Positions 25,601-32,410 of a stretch of DNA of 64,000 nt are shown here, piece by piece. Numbering within the stretch: position 1 is the stretch's first letter; the number at the start of each line of letters is the position of its first letter. The notes below the pieces were generated by a model. It saw only the letters and a program-made list of their open reading frames with translations, did no database searches and was not told the origin of the DNA. The translations under genes were made by a program, and so were the position numbers. Origin of the DNA: JAHDHW01 sp963793295 (GTDB taxonomy: Bacteria > Bacteroidota > Bacteroidia > Chitinophagales > Saprospiraceae); NCBI GenBank assembly GCA_963793295.1, contig CAWBZX010000040.1:124001-188000 (forward strand), read 5' to 3'.

Positions 25601-26101
25601 TACATTATCATATCCCTGTTGACAAAGTTCTTCAGACGGTATTCGCAGTTTTGCGTTGATCTTATCGATGACAGCCCCGGTTCCTCCGGCACATTTATCG
25701 TTCATGCTGGGGATTTTTTTCTTTTTACCGGTTTTCGGGTCTTCTTTGAAAATGATTATTTTGGAATCCTGGCCACCCAGTTCAATCACTGAACCAGCAT
25801 CAGGATACATCTTTTCAGTGGCGATACTAACAGCAGTGACCTCCTGTACAAATTTGCCCCCAATCTGCTGGGCCAGGTTTTTACCTCCGCTGCCGGTTGT
25901 AAAAACCCGAATCTGATCATGCTCCAAATCGGGGAACAGTTTTTCTATCCGTTGCAGGAAGTCAAGTGCTTTTTCAGCTTGCCTGATCTCATGACGCTTG
26001 TAATCTTTCCATAGTATCTTATTGCTTGTAGCATCAGTGACAACAGCTTTGATCGTGGTCGATCCTACATCTATTCCGATATATAATTGGGCAATATTCA
26101 T
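22691..26101 (-). CDS. Double BadF-type acyl-CoA dehydratase activase-like protein
   Basis: A 1136-aa protein with two ASKHA/BadF ATPase domains. The first (from residue 8, GIDVGSTTIKAV) has GGQDSKIIIF, Cys137 in NDKCAGGTG and Cys176 in GKCGVFAETD. The second (from about 355, GLDGGSTSTKAVL) repeats the pattern with NTQCSAGNG and GYGCAVFMQTD. In HgdC-type activators these cysteines hold one [4Fe-4S] cluster between two subunits (family knowledge). Here both halves are on one chain. The C-terminal part is DUF2229-like, with more cysteines (RCNYCTNYCLRTF, GNTCEKG). It is probably oxygen-sensitive. Operon with its neighbours. Confidence 0.85.
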   Translation of the reverse strand: MNIAQLYIGIDVGSTTIKAVVTDATSNKILWKDYKRHEIRQAEKALDFLQRIEKLFPDLEHDQIRVFTTGSGGKNLAQQIGGKFVQEVTAVSIATEKMYPDAGSVIELGGQDSKIIIFKEDPKTGKKKKIPSMNDKCAGGTGAVIDKINAKLRIPSEELCQQGYDNVKLHAVAGKCGVFAETDINGLQKQGIPTSELMASLFDAIVNQNLIVLTRGHTLRPQVLLLGGPNTFIKGMQEAWRKNIPEIWEERNYPLPPNKSPKDLIIVPDNAQYFAAIGALEYGKEEPADVGVYKGWKELENYIKHGRLKGKEGAKSGLIGSSEELEVFKAEYAIKPFKPAIFKKGETVQAFIGLDGGSTSTKAVLMNADKKLLAKSYQLSKGNPIADTKEVLNKIHQQVEADGAKLEILGVATTGYAKDMLKDVLCADTAIVETVAHTKSALHYYQNVDVICDVGGQDIKIMILKDGKVKDFELNTQCSAGNGYFLQSTANDFGVPVEQYAEQAFKAEMSPEFGYGCAVFMQTDIVNFQRQGWQPEEILAGLAAVLPKNIWLYVAKLPNFSKLGKKFILQGGTQHNLAAVKAQVDFIRSRYHPGEEQPNIIVHQHCGESGAIGAALEAVDLWENDHKTTFIGLDATQSIQYKSTTNESTRCNYCTNYCLRTFIDISTFDTPKDKQKAASNGATKLNGDFIKTRRLIVGNTCEKGSVADVDEMRKIKEKMEATLKMTPNMAEISNKEVFKSYKPKLVNAEDAKKQKLWFTKKGQTNGIDRSKIRVGLPRVQLMYSLAPLFSAYFESLGVRRTNIVFSDFTDDKLYKDGSKRGAIDPCFPSKLYLSHVHNLLYVKHKKRALDFIFCPMIADIKSELFETKGCWICPSVTASPEAVKAAFTKEEDIFKNLNVQYLDTFLNLSDPLLFERQMFNQFEKILGINQFENKQAVDAGYKALREYKNNMREKARQIIEMLEREQKIGIVLLGRPYHRDPGINHGILDEFQQLGYPIFTQDLLPTDEKTLDELFGDEVRRGEIAHPLDISDVWKNSLNENANVKIWAAKFVARHPNLIALEMSNFKCGHDAPTYAAIEEIIESSGTPYFSFKDIDENNPQGSIKLRIETIDYFLKQYRNEILTPQLNYQIHKSLG

Positions 26102-26133
26102 AACTCGTTTTTTTGGGTTTATTAAAGGTGCAA

Positions 26134-27807
26134 TTATCCTCTAGACTCCATCAGTTCATTTACATGGAGTATAAAATTGGCTGCTGTGCCAGTGATGCCT
26201 TCTTTATGTGGAAACTCGTACATTGGATTTTTTAGCTCCGGATGACTTTCGACAAAAGCTTTTAGTTCTTGGGGTGTCTTTCCGCATTTTTCCAATACAG
26301 CATGAAATTCATCTCTGGCTTTGTACCTGCCGTCAGCGAGTGCCATCTGTACCCGGCTATGCGCATTGATTTCTCCTTCGCCGGAAGTTTCAATTGGTAG
26401 GAAGATCATCTCTTTGTACTTTTCGGTAACAGCTACCTGTACGGCATCCGAAATTGTACTAGGCATACATCCAAATGGTTTAATGCTCAATACCATGTGA
26501 CAAAGATGGTGCTGATGATAATAGATATTCTTAGCTATTTCCATGTATCCCTCACCACCTTCGATCCTGATATTGTAATAGGGATCTCCCAGACGCTGGA
26601 GCTCTCCTAGATCTAACAGATCATGCGATGGTCCACCTACGGCATTTACTAAGCGAGAATATTCTCTTTGGTAGAGTTTTGATCCAAGTGTAAGTAACAA
26701 GTATTTTTTGTAGTAGTCGAACTTAGCAGAAAGCTTCTTCCGTGGTTTTGACCATGGGATTACTTCGAGCCCTTTGCGGTCTTCAAGGCGCAGAACATGT
26801 TTGCTGAACATAAAAAGCAAATACGTTGCAACTGGTTCGGGAAGGACTTCGGCGCCTTCGCTTTCGAGGAAACTCATCATGTTATAATTTCCTTCGCTCT
26901 GATTGGTCATTGCCCAAAATTCACCAGTCAATTTTACCTTTGTTTTGAACCTTAAATAATCCACTTCGACCGCTTCAAATTTGCGACGGACTTCCTTTAA
27001 AGCATTTATAAAATGTTTGCTTATAATTTGATCAAGCAAGACGCCTATAAATTCTAAAGGTTTTGCGAGGCCAGCAGTGGCACGCCGTTTTTTCCAGGCA
27101 TCTGGCAACTGAAAATATTTTTTGTTTTTCAATACTTCATGAAGGTATTCCAGTGAATCTTTTTTTGCTGCTTCTGTTGCCCCCTCAAGGACTTCAAAAG
27201 GTCGAATCTTACAGGTCAGTTCATTGATCAGATCACCCAAATGGACTGCATTGACCAGCGCTAAAAAAAAGCGGAGATTTACTTCTATTGCATTGCCTTT
27301 TACCTGCTGATCCATTCCTCCTGACTTTTGAAAAACAATAACTCTAAACCCATCAAAACCGGAATTGCGTAATACCAACCTATACTGATCTTCGATCATT
27401 CCGAAACGACATGGCGCATTACAACCCGTTGTTAAAAAAACATATTTTTTTATAATTTCTTTGCGATCCATTCCCTCAGCTTCCAGGTTTTTCAAGAATT
27501 TGATCAAATTGCCGGAAGTAAAATAAGTAGGATTACAGTAACCGTGGTTGCCATTTTCACGTCCATACTGAAATGCAGTAAGATCTGTATTTGGCAATGC
27601 CTTACATTTATATCCCAAACCCTGCAAGGAACCTTCTATTAGATAATCGTGGCCGGGAGTAATGCCCCCTAACAACACAGTCGTATCTTCTAGCTGATCA
27701 ATAGTAAAGGGGTGCTCTACCGGCAACTTATAATGTTCCTTGTGAATATTGCTAATGGATTTATCTTGTTTTTGAATGGGTTCGATGATTGGAGTTTGAG
27801 TATTCAT
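26134..27807 (-). CDS. 2-hydroxyacyl-CoA dehydratase-like / CoA activase-associated protein
   Basis: A 557-aa protein related to the HgdB/C (BcrB/C) dehydratase component partnered with BadF-type activases. Cysteines that could bind Fe-S lie in TTGCNAPCRFGM and KPFGCMPSTISD. HCN-type or radical dehydration of a 2-hydroxyacyl-CoA is not demonstrated; homologues paired with giant activases are often of unknown substrate. It ends 32 bases before the activase gene. The upstream region holds a perfect GATGAT-N4-ATCATC palindrome, so low-oxygen expression is likely (inference). Confidence 0.75.
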   Translation of the reverse strand: MNTQTPIIEPIQKQDKSISNIHKEHYKLPVEHPFTIDQLEDTTVLLGGITPGHDYLIEGSLQGLGYKCKALPNTDLTAFQYGRENGNHGYCNPTYFTSGNLIKFLKNLEAEGMDRKEIIKKYVFLTTGCNAPCRFGMIEDQYRLVLRNSGFDGFRVIVFQKSGGMDQQVKGNAIEVNLRFFLALVNAVHLGDLINELTCKIRPFEVLEGATEAAKKDSLEYLHEVLKNKKYFQLPDAWKKRRATAGLAKPLEFIGVLLDQIISKHFINALKEVRRKFEAVEVDYLRFKTKVKLTGEFWAMTNQSEGNYNMMSFLESEGAEVLPEPVATYLLFMFSKHVLRLEDRKGLEVIPWSKPRKKLSAKFDYYKKYLLLTLGSKLYQREYSRLVNAVGGPSHDLLDLGELQRLGDPYYNIRIEGGEGYMEIAKNIYYHQHHLCHMVLSIKPFGCMPSTISDAVQVAVTEKYKEMIFLPIETSGEGEINAHSRVQMALADGRYKARDEFHAVLEKCGKTPQELKAFVESHPELKNPMYEFPHKEGITGTAANFILHVNELMESRG

Positions 27808-27916
27808 GAAAGATTAGTTTAAAATTAATAATCCAACAATGTGCCTTCAAGTTATTTTTCAAGTAGTAAAATAGTTGGAATAAATAATATGTCAGGTGAC
27901 TAATATTAATAAGAAT

Positions 27917-27932
27917 GATGATTTTTATCATC
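27917..27932. promoter_or_regulatory. FNR/CRP-type box before the dehydratase/activase operon
   Basis: GATGAT-TTTT-ATCATC, a perfect 16-base palindrome containing TGAT-N4-ATCA (27919-27930). It is centred 117 bases upstream of the operon's first ATG. No perfect -7 element was found at class-II distance, so the promoter itself is unassigned. Confidence 0.6.
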
Positions 27933-27943
27933 TTTCTGAGCAC

Positions 27944-27977
27944 AAAAAAAGCCACAAAATACCTTTGCGACTTTTTT
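27944..27977 (-). terminator. Terminator of the DUF2953/GerW/Tyr-rich cluster
   Basis: On the minus strand AAAAAAGTCGCAAA, a short loop, then TTTGTGGCTTTTTTT pair with G-U wobbles and end in a T-run. The sequence is nearly the same as the hpf terminator at 30985-31015. Confidence 0.7.
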
Positions 27978-28021
27978 ATAATTGTTAAATGCACTGTTTT
28001 TTAGTCTATCATTCAAGCCCG

Positions 28022-29758
28022 TTAGTTCTTCTTTTTTCTAGGTGTTGTTTTTGGTGGACTTGTTCGAGGCGGTGTTGTTGATTTCCTGGGAGTAACCGTT
28101 GATCTTCGAGGCATCGTTCTCGGTTTACTTGTCGGTGTAGGTCTGGTTCTTGAACGTTGCCAAGTATCTTTGTGGTAATCCTGCGCTTTCTTAAACCGAA
28201 TGATCGGTTTTTCTTTTCGCACAGGTTTTTGTGGTACCGTTTGTTTTTGAGGAACCGTGGTTCGTTGAGGAACCGTTTGTTTTTGTGGTACCGTTTGTTT
28301 TCGAGGTTCGGTTTGTTTTTGTGGTACGGTCGGCACTTCGGTTTTCGGCACCCTAGGTTTAGTAATTGGTTTTTGAACTTCCCCTTTTTCTCTTACAATC
28401 TGCTTTTGAGCATCTCCTTTATCAATAGAAGTGCTCAAGTTGGGATACTTTTTCACATTCTTTTCGACATAATCCTTTTTGGTAACAACCTCTTTAGGAT
28501 GTTTTTCATTGTAAGTAATCCTGGCTTGTTCCATTTTACCAAATTCCTTCAAAGCAGGAATTCTTTTAGATTCATCTGCCATCCAATCATCTTTTACCAC
28601 TTCACGATTTGTTGTTCTCCAGGTTTTTACTGCTCCAACAACGCTACTTCCAGAAGAACGATGGCCATAATAATGGTTAATACAATGATTGCTCAAGTAT
28701 GCATATCGGTAATGGTGATAAGGGTTATAAAAATACCAGTGCATATAAAATGGTGAAGGCATATGGTAGATTACCACAGATCCGTATGAATTCCAATAAA
28801 AACCCCATTCATACCAATATGGATAAGGTCTCCAGCGTGGATAAGCATACCAATATGGATATCCAAACCAATAAGGATAGTGATAATAATGATACGTTAC
28901 GGTTCGGACTTTTTCTTCGTCATAATCATAATCATATTCTTCTTCGTCGTAATAAAGGTCATCAATCACTTCCTGATCTTTTTCCTCTGTAACATTTGCT
29001 TCCCCATAATCATATTCATCGGCAAATTCTTCAGTCGCCTGCTTTAATTCTTCTAATGCCTCAGGATCATTTTCCAATTGGGTTTTCCATTCTTCCAGTT
29101 CCTGAGCTTGTTGCCGGGCAACTACCAAGTTTAAACTGTCGGCATGATGTATCACCAATTCGGGTGCTTTTTTATAAAAATCACCTCCCAAAATAGTCAA
29201 CTCGATATTTTGGTTGAGTAAGTCGAGGATTTCGGGGTACTGAATAAGTTCGTTAAAAACTGTTTTGCCTTTTTCAGGTAATGGATCAATGATCTTCTCA
29301 AAAGAAGATTGAGATAAGGCATTCAATCTATTCACTTCTTGCAATAATATAAACTGATCTTTTACTGCAGTTCTAGAATATTCATGGATTTGTTCGGGGT
29401 ATTGTTTCAGGGTCTTTTCTGAATTTTCAGGCTGTTTGACCAGCTGCTCAATCAAATTAGGATAACGGGTCATTTCCCATATTCCTTTTTGAGCTTCAGT
29501 TGGATATTTCATCATCAACTCTCTGAATTGATCACTGGTTCTCGATTGAACATTTGCCAATTTTATAATGACTTCAGGGTAAGTAGAAGCTTCAAAAATG
29601 GATTCCCTGATCTCTTTGGGATAAAGCACTAAAGCTTCAATAATTTCTTGCTCTTCCTGAGCTATTTCTTTCATAATATCAATATCCTGACTTTCAATTT
29701 GCGCATTTAAAAAGAAAGCCATGAACATCAATAACACAATGGCTGAATACTTTTTCAT
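28022..29758 (-). CDS. Secreted repeat-rich, Tyr/Trp-rich protein of unknown function
   Basis: A 578-aa protein with a signal peptide (MKKYSAIVLLMFMAFFLNAQ). Residues 40-125 are helical, with Tyr-Pro pairs at 46, 60, 85, 99 and 120: 14 residues apart within a unit and about 39 between units. Residues 241-283 are acidic (Asp/Glu/Tyr). Residues 286-365 are extraordinarily rich in Tyr, Trp, His and Pro (YPYWYAYPRW). Residues 477-512 are PQKQTV repeats. The last 50 are Arg/Lys/Thr/Pro-rich. No known domain is recognised. It follows the GerW-like gene and ends at a strong terminator. Function unknown; surface or matrix structure is possible. Confidence 0.75.
   Translation of the reverse strand: MKKYSAIVLLMFMAFFLNAQIESQDIDIMKEIAQEEQEIIEALVLYPKEIRESIFEASTYPEVIIKLANVQSRTSDQFRELMMKYPTEAQKGIWEMTRYPNLIEQLVKQPENSEKTLKQYPEQIHEYSRTAVKDQFILLQEVNRLNALSQSSFEKIIDPLPEKGKTVFNELIQYPEILDLLNQNIELTILGGDFYKKAPELVIHHADSLNLVVARQQAQELEEWKTQLENDPEALEELKQATEEFADEYDYGEANVTEEKDQEVIDDLYYDEEEYDYDYDEEKVRTVTYHYYHYPYWFGYPYWYAYPRWRPYPYWYEWGFYWNSYGSVVIYHMPSPFYMHWYFYNPYHHYRYAYLSNHCINHYYGHRSSGSSVVGAVKTWRTTNREVVKDDWMADESKRIPALKEFGKMEQARITYNEKHPKEVVTKKDYVEKNVKKYPNLSTSIDKGDAQKQIVREKGEVQKPITKPRVPKTEVPTVPQKQTEPRKQTVPQKQTVPQRTTVPQKQTVPQKPVRKEKPIIRFKKAQDYHKDTWQRSRTRPTPTSKPRTMPRRSTVTPRKSTTPPRTSPPKTTPRKKKN
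28224..28330. repeat. 18-base coding minisatellite (PQKQTV units)
   Basis: About six units of an 18-base repeat (GTTTGTTTTTGTGGTACC in plus-strand sense) encode PQKQTV-type hexapeptides in residues 477-512 of the Tyr/Trp-rich protein. Units vary by a few bases. In-frame length change between strains would be expected. Confidence 0.85.
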
Positions 29759-29786
29759 GACTATTTTTTTTAGAGTTAATTCAAAA

Positions 29787-29812
29787 CATGGTGAGCACCA
29801 TGCCCACCATGT
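29787..29812. repeat. Intercistronic inverted repeat with alternative arms
   Basis: CATGGTG (29787-29793) can pair with CACCATG at 29796-29802 or with CACCATG at 29805-29811. The 68-base gap between the GerW-like gene and the Tyr/Trp-rich gene holds this element. It may be an RNA-processing or attenuation site within the operon. Confidence 0.5.
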
Positions 29813-29826
29813 ATGAGAAAAGCAGC

Positions 29827-30198
29827 TTAAACTTCTACTGTTTCTTCGGTTTTTCGAGTGCTCATAAATTTTTCAATTAATTCAGGTACTTTCTCGAATG
29901 CAGCAGAAAGGCCTGCATTGGTTTTTGTACTTACAAAAGAAACCTTTTCGTTTCTTGTAACTAAAAAACCAATAGGTTCTATGCCCATTCCTGCTCCGAC
30001 ACCAGCTCCTTGACCGTGTCCTTCTTTTGGTGCATCACCCTCTCCGCCTCCGGTTCCAAATCCCATTCCTACACGAATGACAGGAATACAAGAAAATTCA
30101 CCCAGCTGAAAAGGTTCACCTACTACTGTTTTTGTTTTAGCTTCTGATTTCATAAAATCAGTAATCTGAGAGATTAATTCTTGAAATTGCAGTTCCAT
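29827..30198 (-). CDS. GerW/YtfJ-family protein
   Basis: A 123-aa cytoplasmic protein. The N-terminal helix QFQELISQITDFMKSEAKTKTVVGEPF is followed by IPVIRVGMGFGTGGGEGD. A Gly-rich middle (GAGVGAGMGIEPIGFLVTRN) and KVSFVS complete the YtfJ/GerW pattern. In Bacillus the protein is linked to spore germination, but homologues are common in non-sporulating bacteria, where their role is unknown. The upstream neighbour is DUF2953-like, the same pairing as ytfI-ytfJ in Bacillus, which strengthens both calls. Confidence 0.85.
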   Translation of the reverse strand: MELQFQELISQITDFMKSEAKTKTVVGEPFQLGEFSCIPVIRVGMGFGTGGGEGDAPKEGHGQGAGVGAGMGIEPIGFLVTRNEKVSFVSTKTNAGLSAAFEKVPELIEKFMSTRKTEETVEV

Positions 30199-30306
30199 AA
30201 TTATTAATTTGCTAACTGCCTTTTATCAGTTATGGTTAAAGAATATTTATTAATTGCTATTTTCGAACATCAAAAATTTAAATGAATTTTCAATGAACTG
30301 TTTTCG

Positions 30307-30834
30307 TTATTTCTTCTTGATAAGAAATGAGTAAAATATTTTTATCAGGCGATTTTCAACTATGAGAAGAATATCGTTTTTTCCCATAAAATTAATGGCT
30401 ACCCGGTGTTGACTTCCTTTGTTTAACCATTGAAAAGCAGGGATCAAAAGTGCATTCCAATAATAGTCATCGGTGTCAAAATTTATTTTACAAACCTTTA
30501 CATCAAATGATTTCAAAACCCGTCGGCCTTTTTTTAAGGAACTTGAAAAATTGGAACGCTTTTGTTTTTTCTTCTTTTCAGGCTTGGGTTCCTTTTTTTC
30601 ACTTTTTCCCATTTTTTCTAATAAACTGGAAATAAAAAACTTCTTTTTCCAAAAGCCGATCTTCAGTTTTAAAAACCAATTTTCTTTGTTGGGAACTAAG
30701 GTGAGACTTCCTAATCCGCCCCAATTGATCAGGTAATTATTTTTTGAACTATCTATATTTAATCTGATAGGGGCCAATAATAACCATATCAAAAAACTAA
30801 AAAGTAGTATCAATATGATCCAAATCACTAACAT
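30307..30834 (-). CDS. DUF2953-like (YtfI-type) membrane-anchored protein
   Basis: About 175 aa from the ATG at 30834; a TTG at 30843 is the only earlier choice. It has one strong N-terminal helix (MLVIWIILILLFSFLIWLLL). A basic linker (residues about 80-100, KKEPKPEKKKKQKRS) precedes a compact domain with KVCKINFDTDDYYWNALLIPAFQWL. This general form, anchor plus domain next to a GerW/YtfJ gene, matches DUF2953 proteins. Sequence similarity seen by eye is weak, so the name rests largely on context. Confidence 0.6.
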   Translation of the reverse strand: MLVIWIILILLFSFLIWLLLAPIRLNIDSSKNNYLINWGGLGSLTLVPNKENWFLKLKIGFWKKKFFISSLLEKMGKSEKKEPKPEKKKKQKRSNFSSSLKKGRRVLKSFDVKVCKINFDTDDYYWNALLIPAFQWLNKGSQHRVAINFMGKNDILLIVENRLIKIFYSFLIKKK

Positions 30835-30957
30835 TAAAATCAATTTATTGATTACGTTAATGTTTAAAGTTGAATATTAGGGTAATGTCAGGTTGGTTTT
30901 TCATTAACAATGTAGCGTATACAAATAATTTGTGTGATGATTATTGTTAGTTTTTGC

Positions 30958-30973
30958 AGTGATTAATATCAAT
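30958..30973. promoter_or_regulatory. FNR/CRP-type box before the DUF2953/GerW cluster
   Basis: AGTGAT-TAAT-ATCAAT contains a perfect TGAT-N4-ATCA core (30960-30971), centred about 131 bases upstream of the ATG at 30834. Next to it lies the hpf terminator (30985-31015). No perfect -7 element was found at class-II distance. Confidence 0.55.
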
Positions 30974-30984
30974 AGGCCACAAAT

Positions 30985-31015
30985 AAAAAAAAGCCGCAAA
31001 ACCTTTGCGACTTTT
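30985..31015 (-). terminator. hpf terminator
   Basis: On the minus strand AAAAGTCGCAAA, a 3-base loop, then TTTGCGGCTTTTTTTT form a stem of about 12 pairs with one wobble and a T-run. It begins 36 bases beyond the hpf stop. Near-identical to the terminator at 27944-27977. Confidence 0.8.
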
Positions 31016-31050
31016 CTGTATTTTAAATTTTCTAAAATCAAAAATTAATT

Positions 31051-31344
31051 TTAAAAACTTCTTTTTTCTTTTCTTTTTAAAAGTTGCACCCGCAATTTAT
31101 TGCTGACGTCATTAACCGACTTTTCAAAGGATTCACTGGTTGCTTCAGCAAAAATATTTGGCCCGGGAACGCTCAACGTTACTTCCATGATTTTGTCATT
31201 TGGTTTTACATTATCTCCCATTTTCAGATATACATCCGCACGAATAATTTCATCACTAAATTTATCAAGTTTCTGAAGTTTATCTTCAATTATACCTCTT
31301 GTATAATCATTAACTTCCCAAGGAGCTTCAATTTGAATTTTCAT
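31051..31344 (-). CDS. hpf: Ribosome hibernation-promoting factor, short form
   Basis: A 97-aa protein of the HPF/RaiA (YfiA) family that binds the 30S subunit and helps ribosomes dimerise or stay idle in growth arrest. The pattern IIEDKLQKLDKFSDEIIRADVYLKM and MEVTLSVPGPNIFAEATSESFEKSVNDVSNKL is typical, ending in a basic tail (RVQLLKRKEKRSF). It lacks the C-terminal dimerisation domain of long HPF, so it is the short type. Divergent from the ZIP transporter; both share an FNR-type box at 31471-31482. Confidence 0.93.
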   Translation of the reverse strand: MKIQIEAPWEVNDYTRGIIEDKLQKLDKFSDEIIRADVYLKMGDNVKPNDKIMEVTLSVPGPNIFAEATSESFEKSVNDVSNKLRVQLLKRKEKRSF

Positions 31345-31468
31345 ATTTTATTTGTTTTAATGAATATTAAGTAGTTTGATGGAATTACCAATAGATTCTT
31401 TTCGTCACTATGTTAAACAATGATACTATTTTTTTATTAAGTGCATAATGCGTAAAATCAATAAAAGA

Positions 31469-31483
31469 ATTGATTTTTATCAT
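31469..31483. promoter_or_regulatory. FNR/CRP-type box between hpf and the ZIP gene
   Basis: ATTGAT-TTTT-ATCAT has a perfect TGAT-N4-ATCA core (31471-31482). For the ZIP gene, TACTTTCA at 31506-31513 is a partial -7 match at the same 29-30-base offset as in the LOG and universal stress promoters. For hpf the box is centred 132 bases upstream of the ATG. Confidence 0.6.
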
Positions 31484-31543
31484 AGTAGCGTCCTTATTAT
31501 ATAATTACTTTCAACGAATTAATGTTGAGTAATTCTTACAATA

Positions 31544-32374
31544 ATGTATGAGAATAACCTTGTTCAATGGTTTAGCCAATATCATCCTTTAACGCAAGCT
31601 ATTTTTGCTACTATTTTCACCTGGGGTGTTACTGCACTTGGTGCGTCTTTGGTATTCTTTTTTCAAAAAATAAACCAAAAAGTATTGGACAGCATGATGG
31701 GCTTTGCTGCCGGCGTAATGATAGCTGCCAGTTTCTGGTCCCTGCTTGCCCCTGCCATTGAAATGGCAAAAGAAACTTCTCACTTTCCGCCATGGGTTCC
31801 TGCATTAGTAGGTTTTCTTGCCGGAGGATTATTTCTTGCCCTTCTTGATAAAATTCTTCCACACCTTCATCCAGGATTTAACATGGATCAGACTGAAGGC
31901 CCAAAAACCAATTGGAAAAGAAGTGTACTTTTGGTTTTGGCGATTACATTGCACAATATTCCTGAAGGTCTGGCTATAGGTGTTGCATTTGGAGCAGTAT
32001 CTCATGGTCTTCCTTCTGCATCGCTGGGAGCAGCCGTTGCATTAGCAATTGGCATTGGTTTGCAAAACTTCCCAGAAGGGACAGCGGTTTCCGTACCATT
32101 ACGACGAGAAGGAATGAGTCGCAGGAAAGCTTTCTTCTATGGGCAGTTATCAGCGGTGGTAGAACCTATTGCTGCGGCTATCGGGGTCATTGCTGTGATT
32201 AACATGATTACTATTCTTCCCTATGCTTTGTCTTTTGCGGCAGGAGCAATGATATTTGTAGTTGTTGAAGAATTGATCCCCGAAGCTCATTTGAAAGGAA
32301 ATGCGGATACGGTAAGCTTAGCAACTTTAATTGGATTCAGTATAATGATGGTTCTTGACGTTGCTTTATCTTAA
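31544..32374 (+). CDS. ZIP-family divalent metal transporter
   Basis: A 276-aa inner-membrane protein with about eight helices, importing zinc or related divalent metals. The two conserved ZIP helices carry LHNIPEG (136-142) and LQNFPEG (173-179), whose His, Asn and Glu line the metal path. GQLSAVVEPIAA follows with another conserved Glu (207). Between helices 3 and 4 the loop has HLHPGF. ATG start, 61 bases after the FNR-type box. The same-region hpf gene is divergent. Specificity (zinc, iron, manganese) cannot be read. Confidence 0.92.
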   Translation: MYENNLVQWFSQYHPLTQAIFATIFTWGVTALGASLVFFFQKINQKVLDSMMGFAAGVMIAASFWSLLAPAIEMAKETSHFPPWVPALVGFLAGGLFLALLDKILPHLHPGFNMDQTEGPKTNWKRSVLLVLAITLHNIPEGLAIGVAFGAVSHGLPSASLGAAVALAIGIGLQNFPEGTAVSVPLRREGMSRRKAFFYGQLSAVVEPIAAAIGVIAVINMITILPYALSFAAGAMIFVVVEELIPEAHLKGNADTVSLATLIGFSIMMVLDVALS

Positions 32375-32410
32375 AGCCAACCCAAAGAAATCTGGATATT
32401 TCAACAGCCA

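Noticed and set aside
29827..30834. Sporulation locus
   Set aside because: Only YtfI/YtfJ-type genes are present; no other sporulation gene is seen, and the family occurs widely in non-spore-formers.
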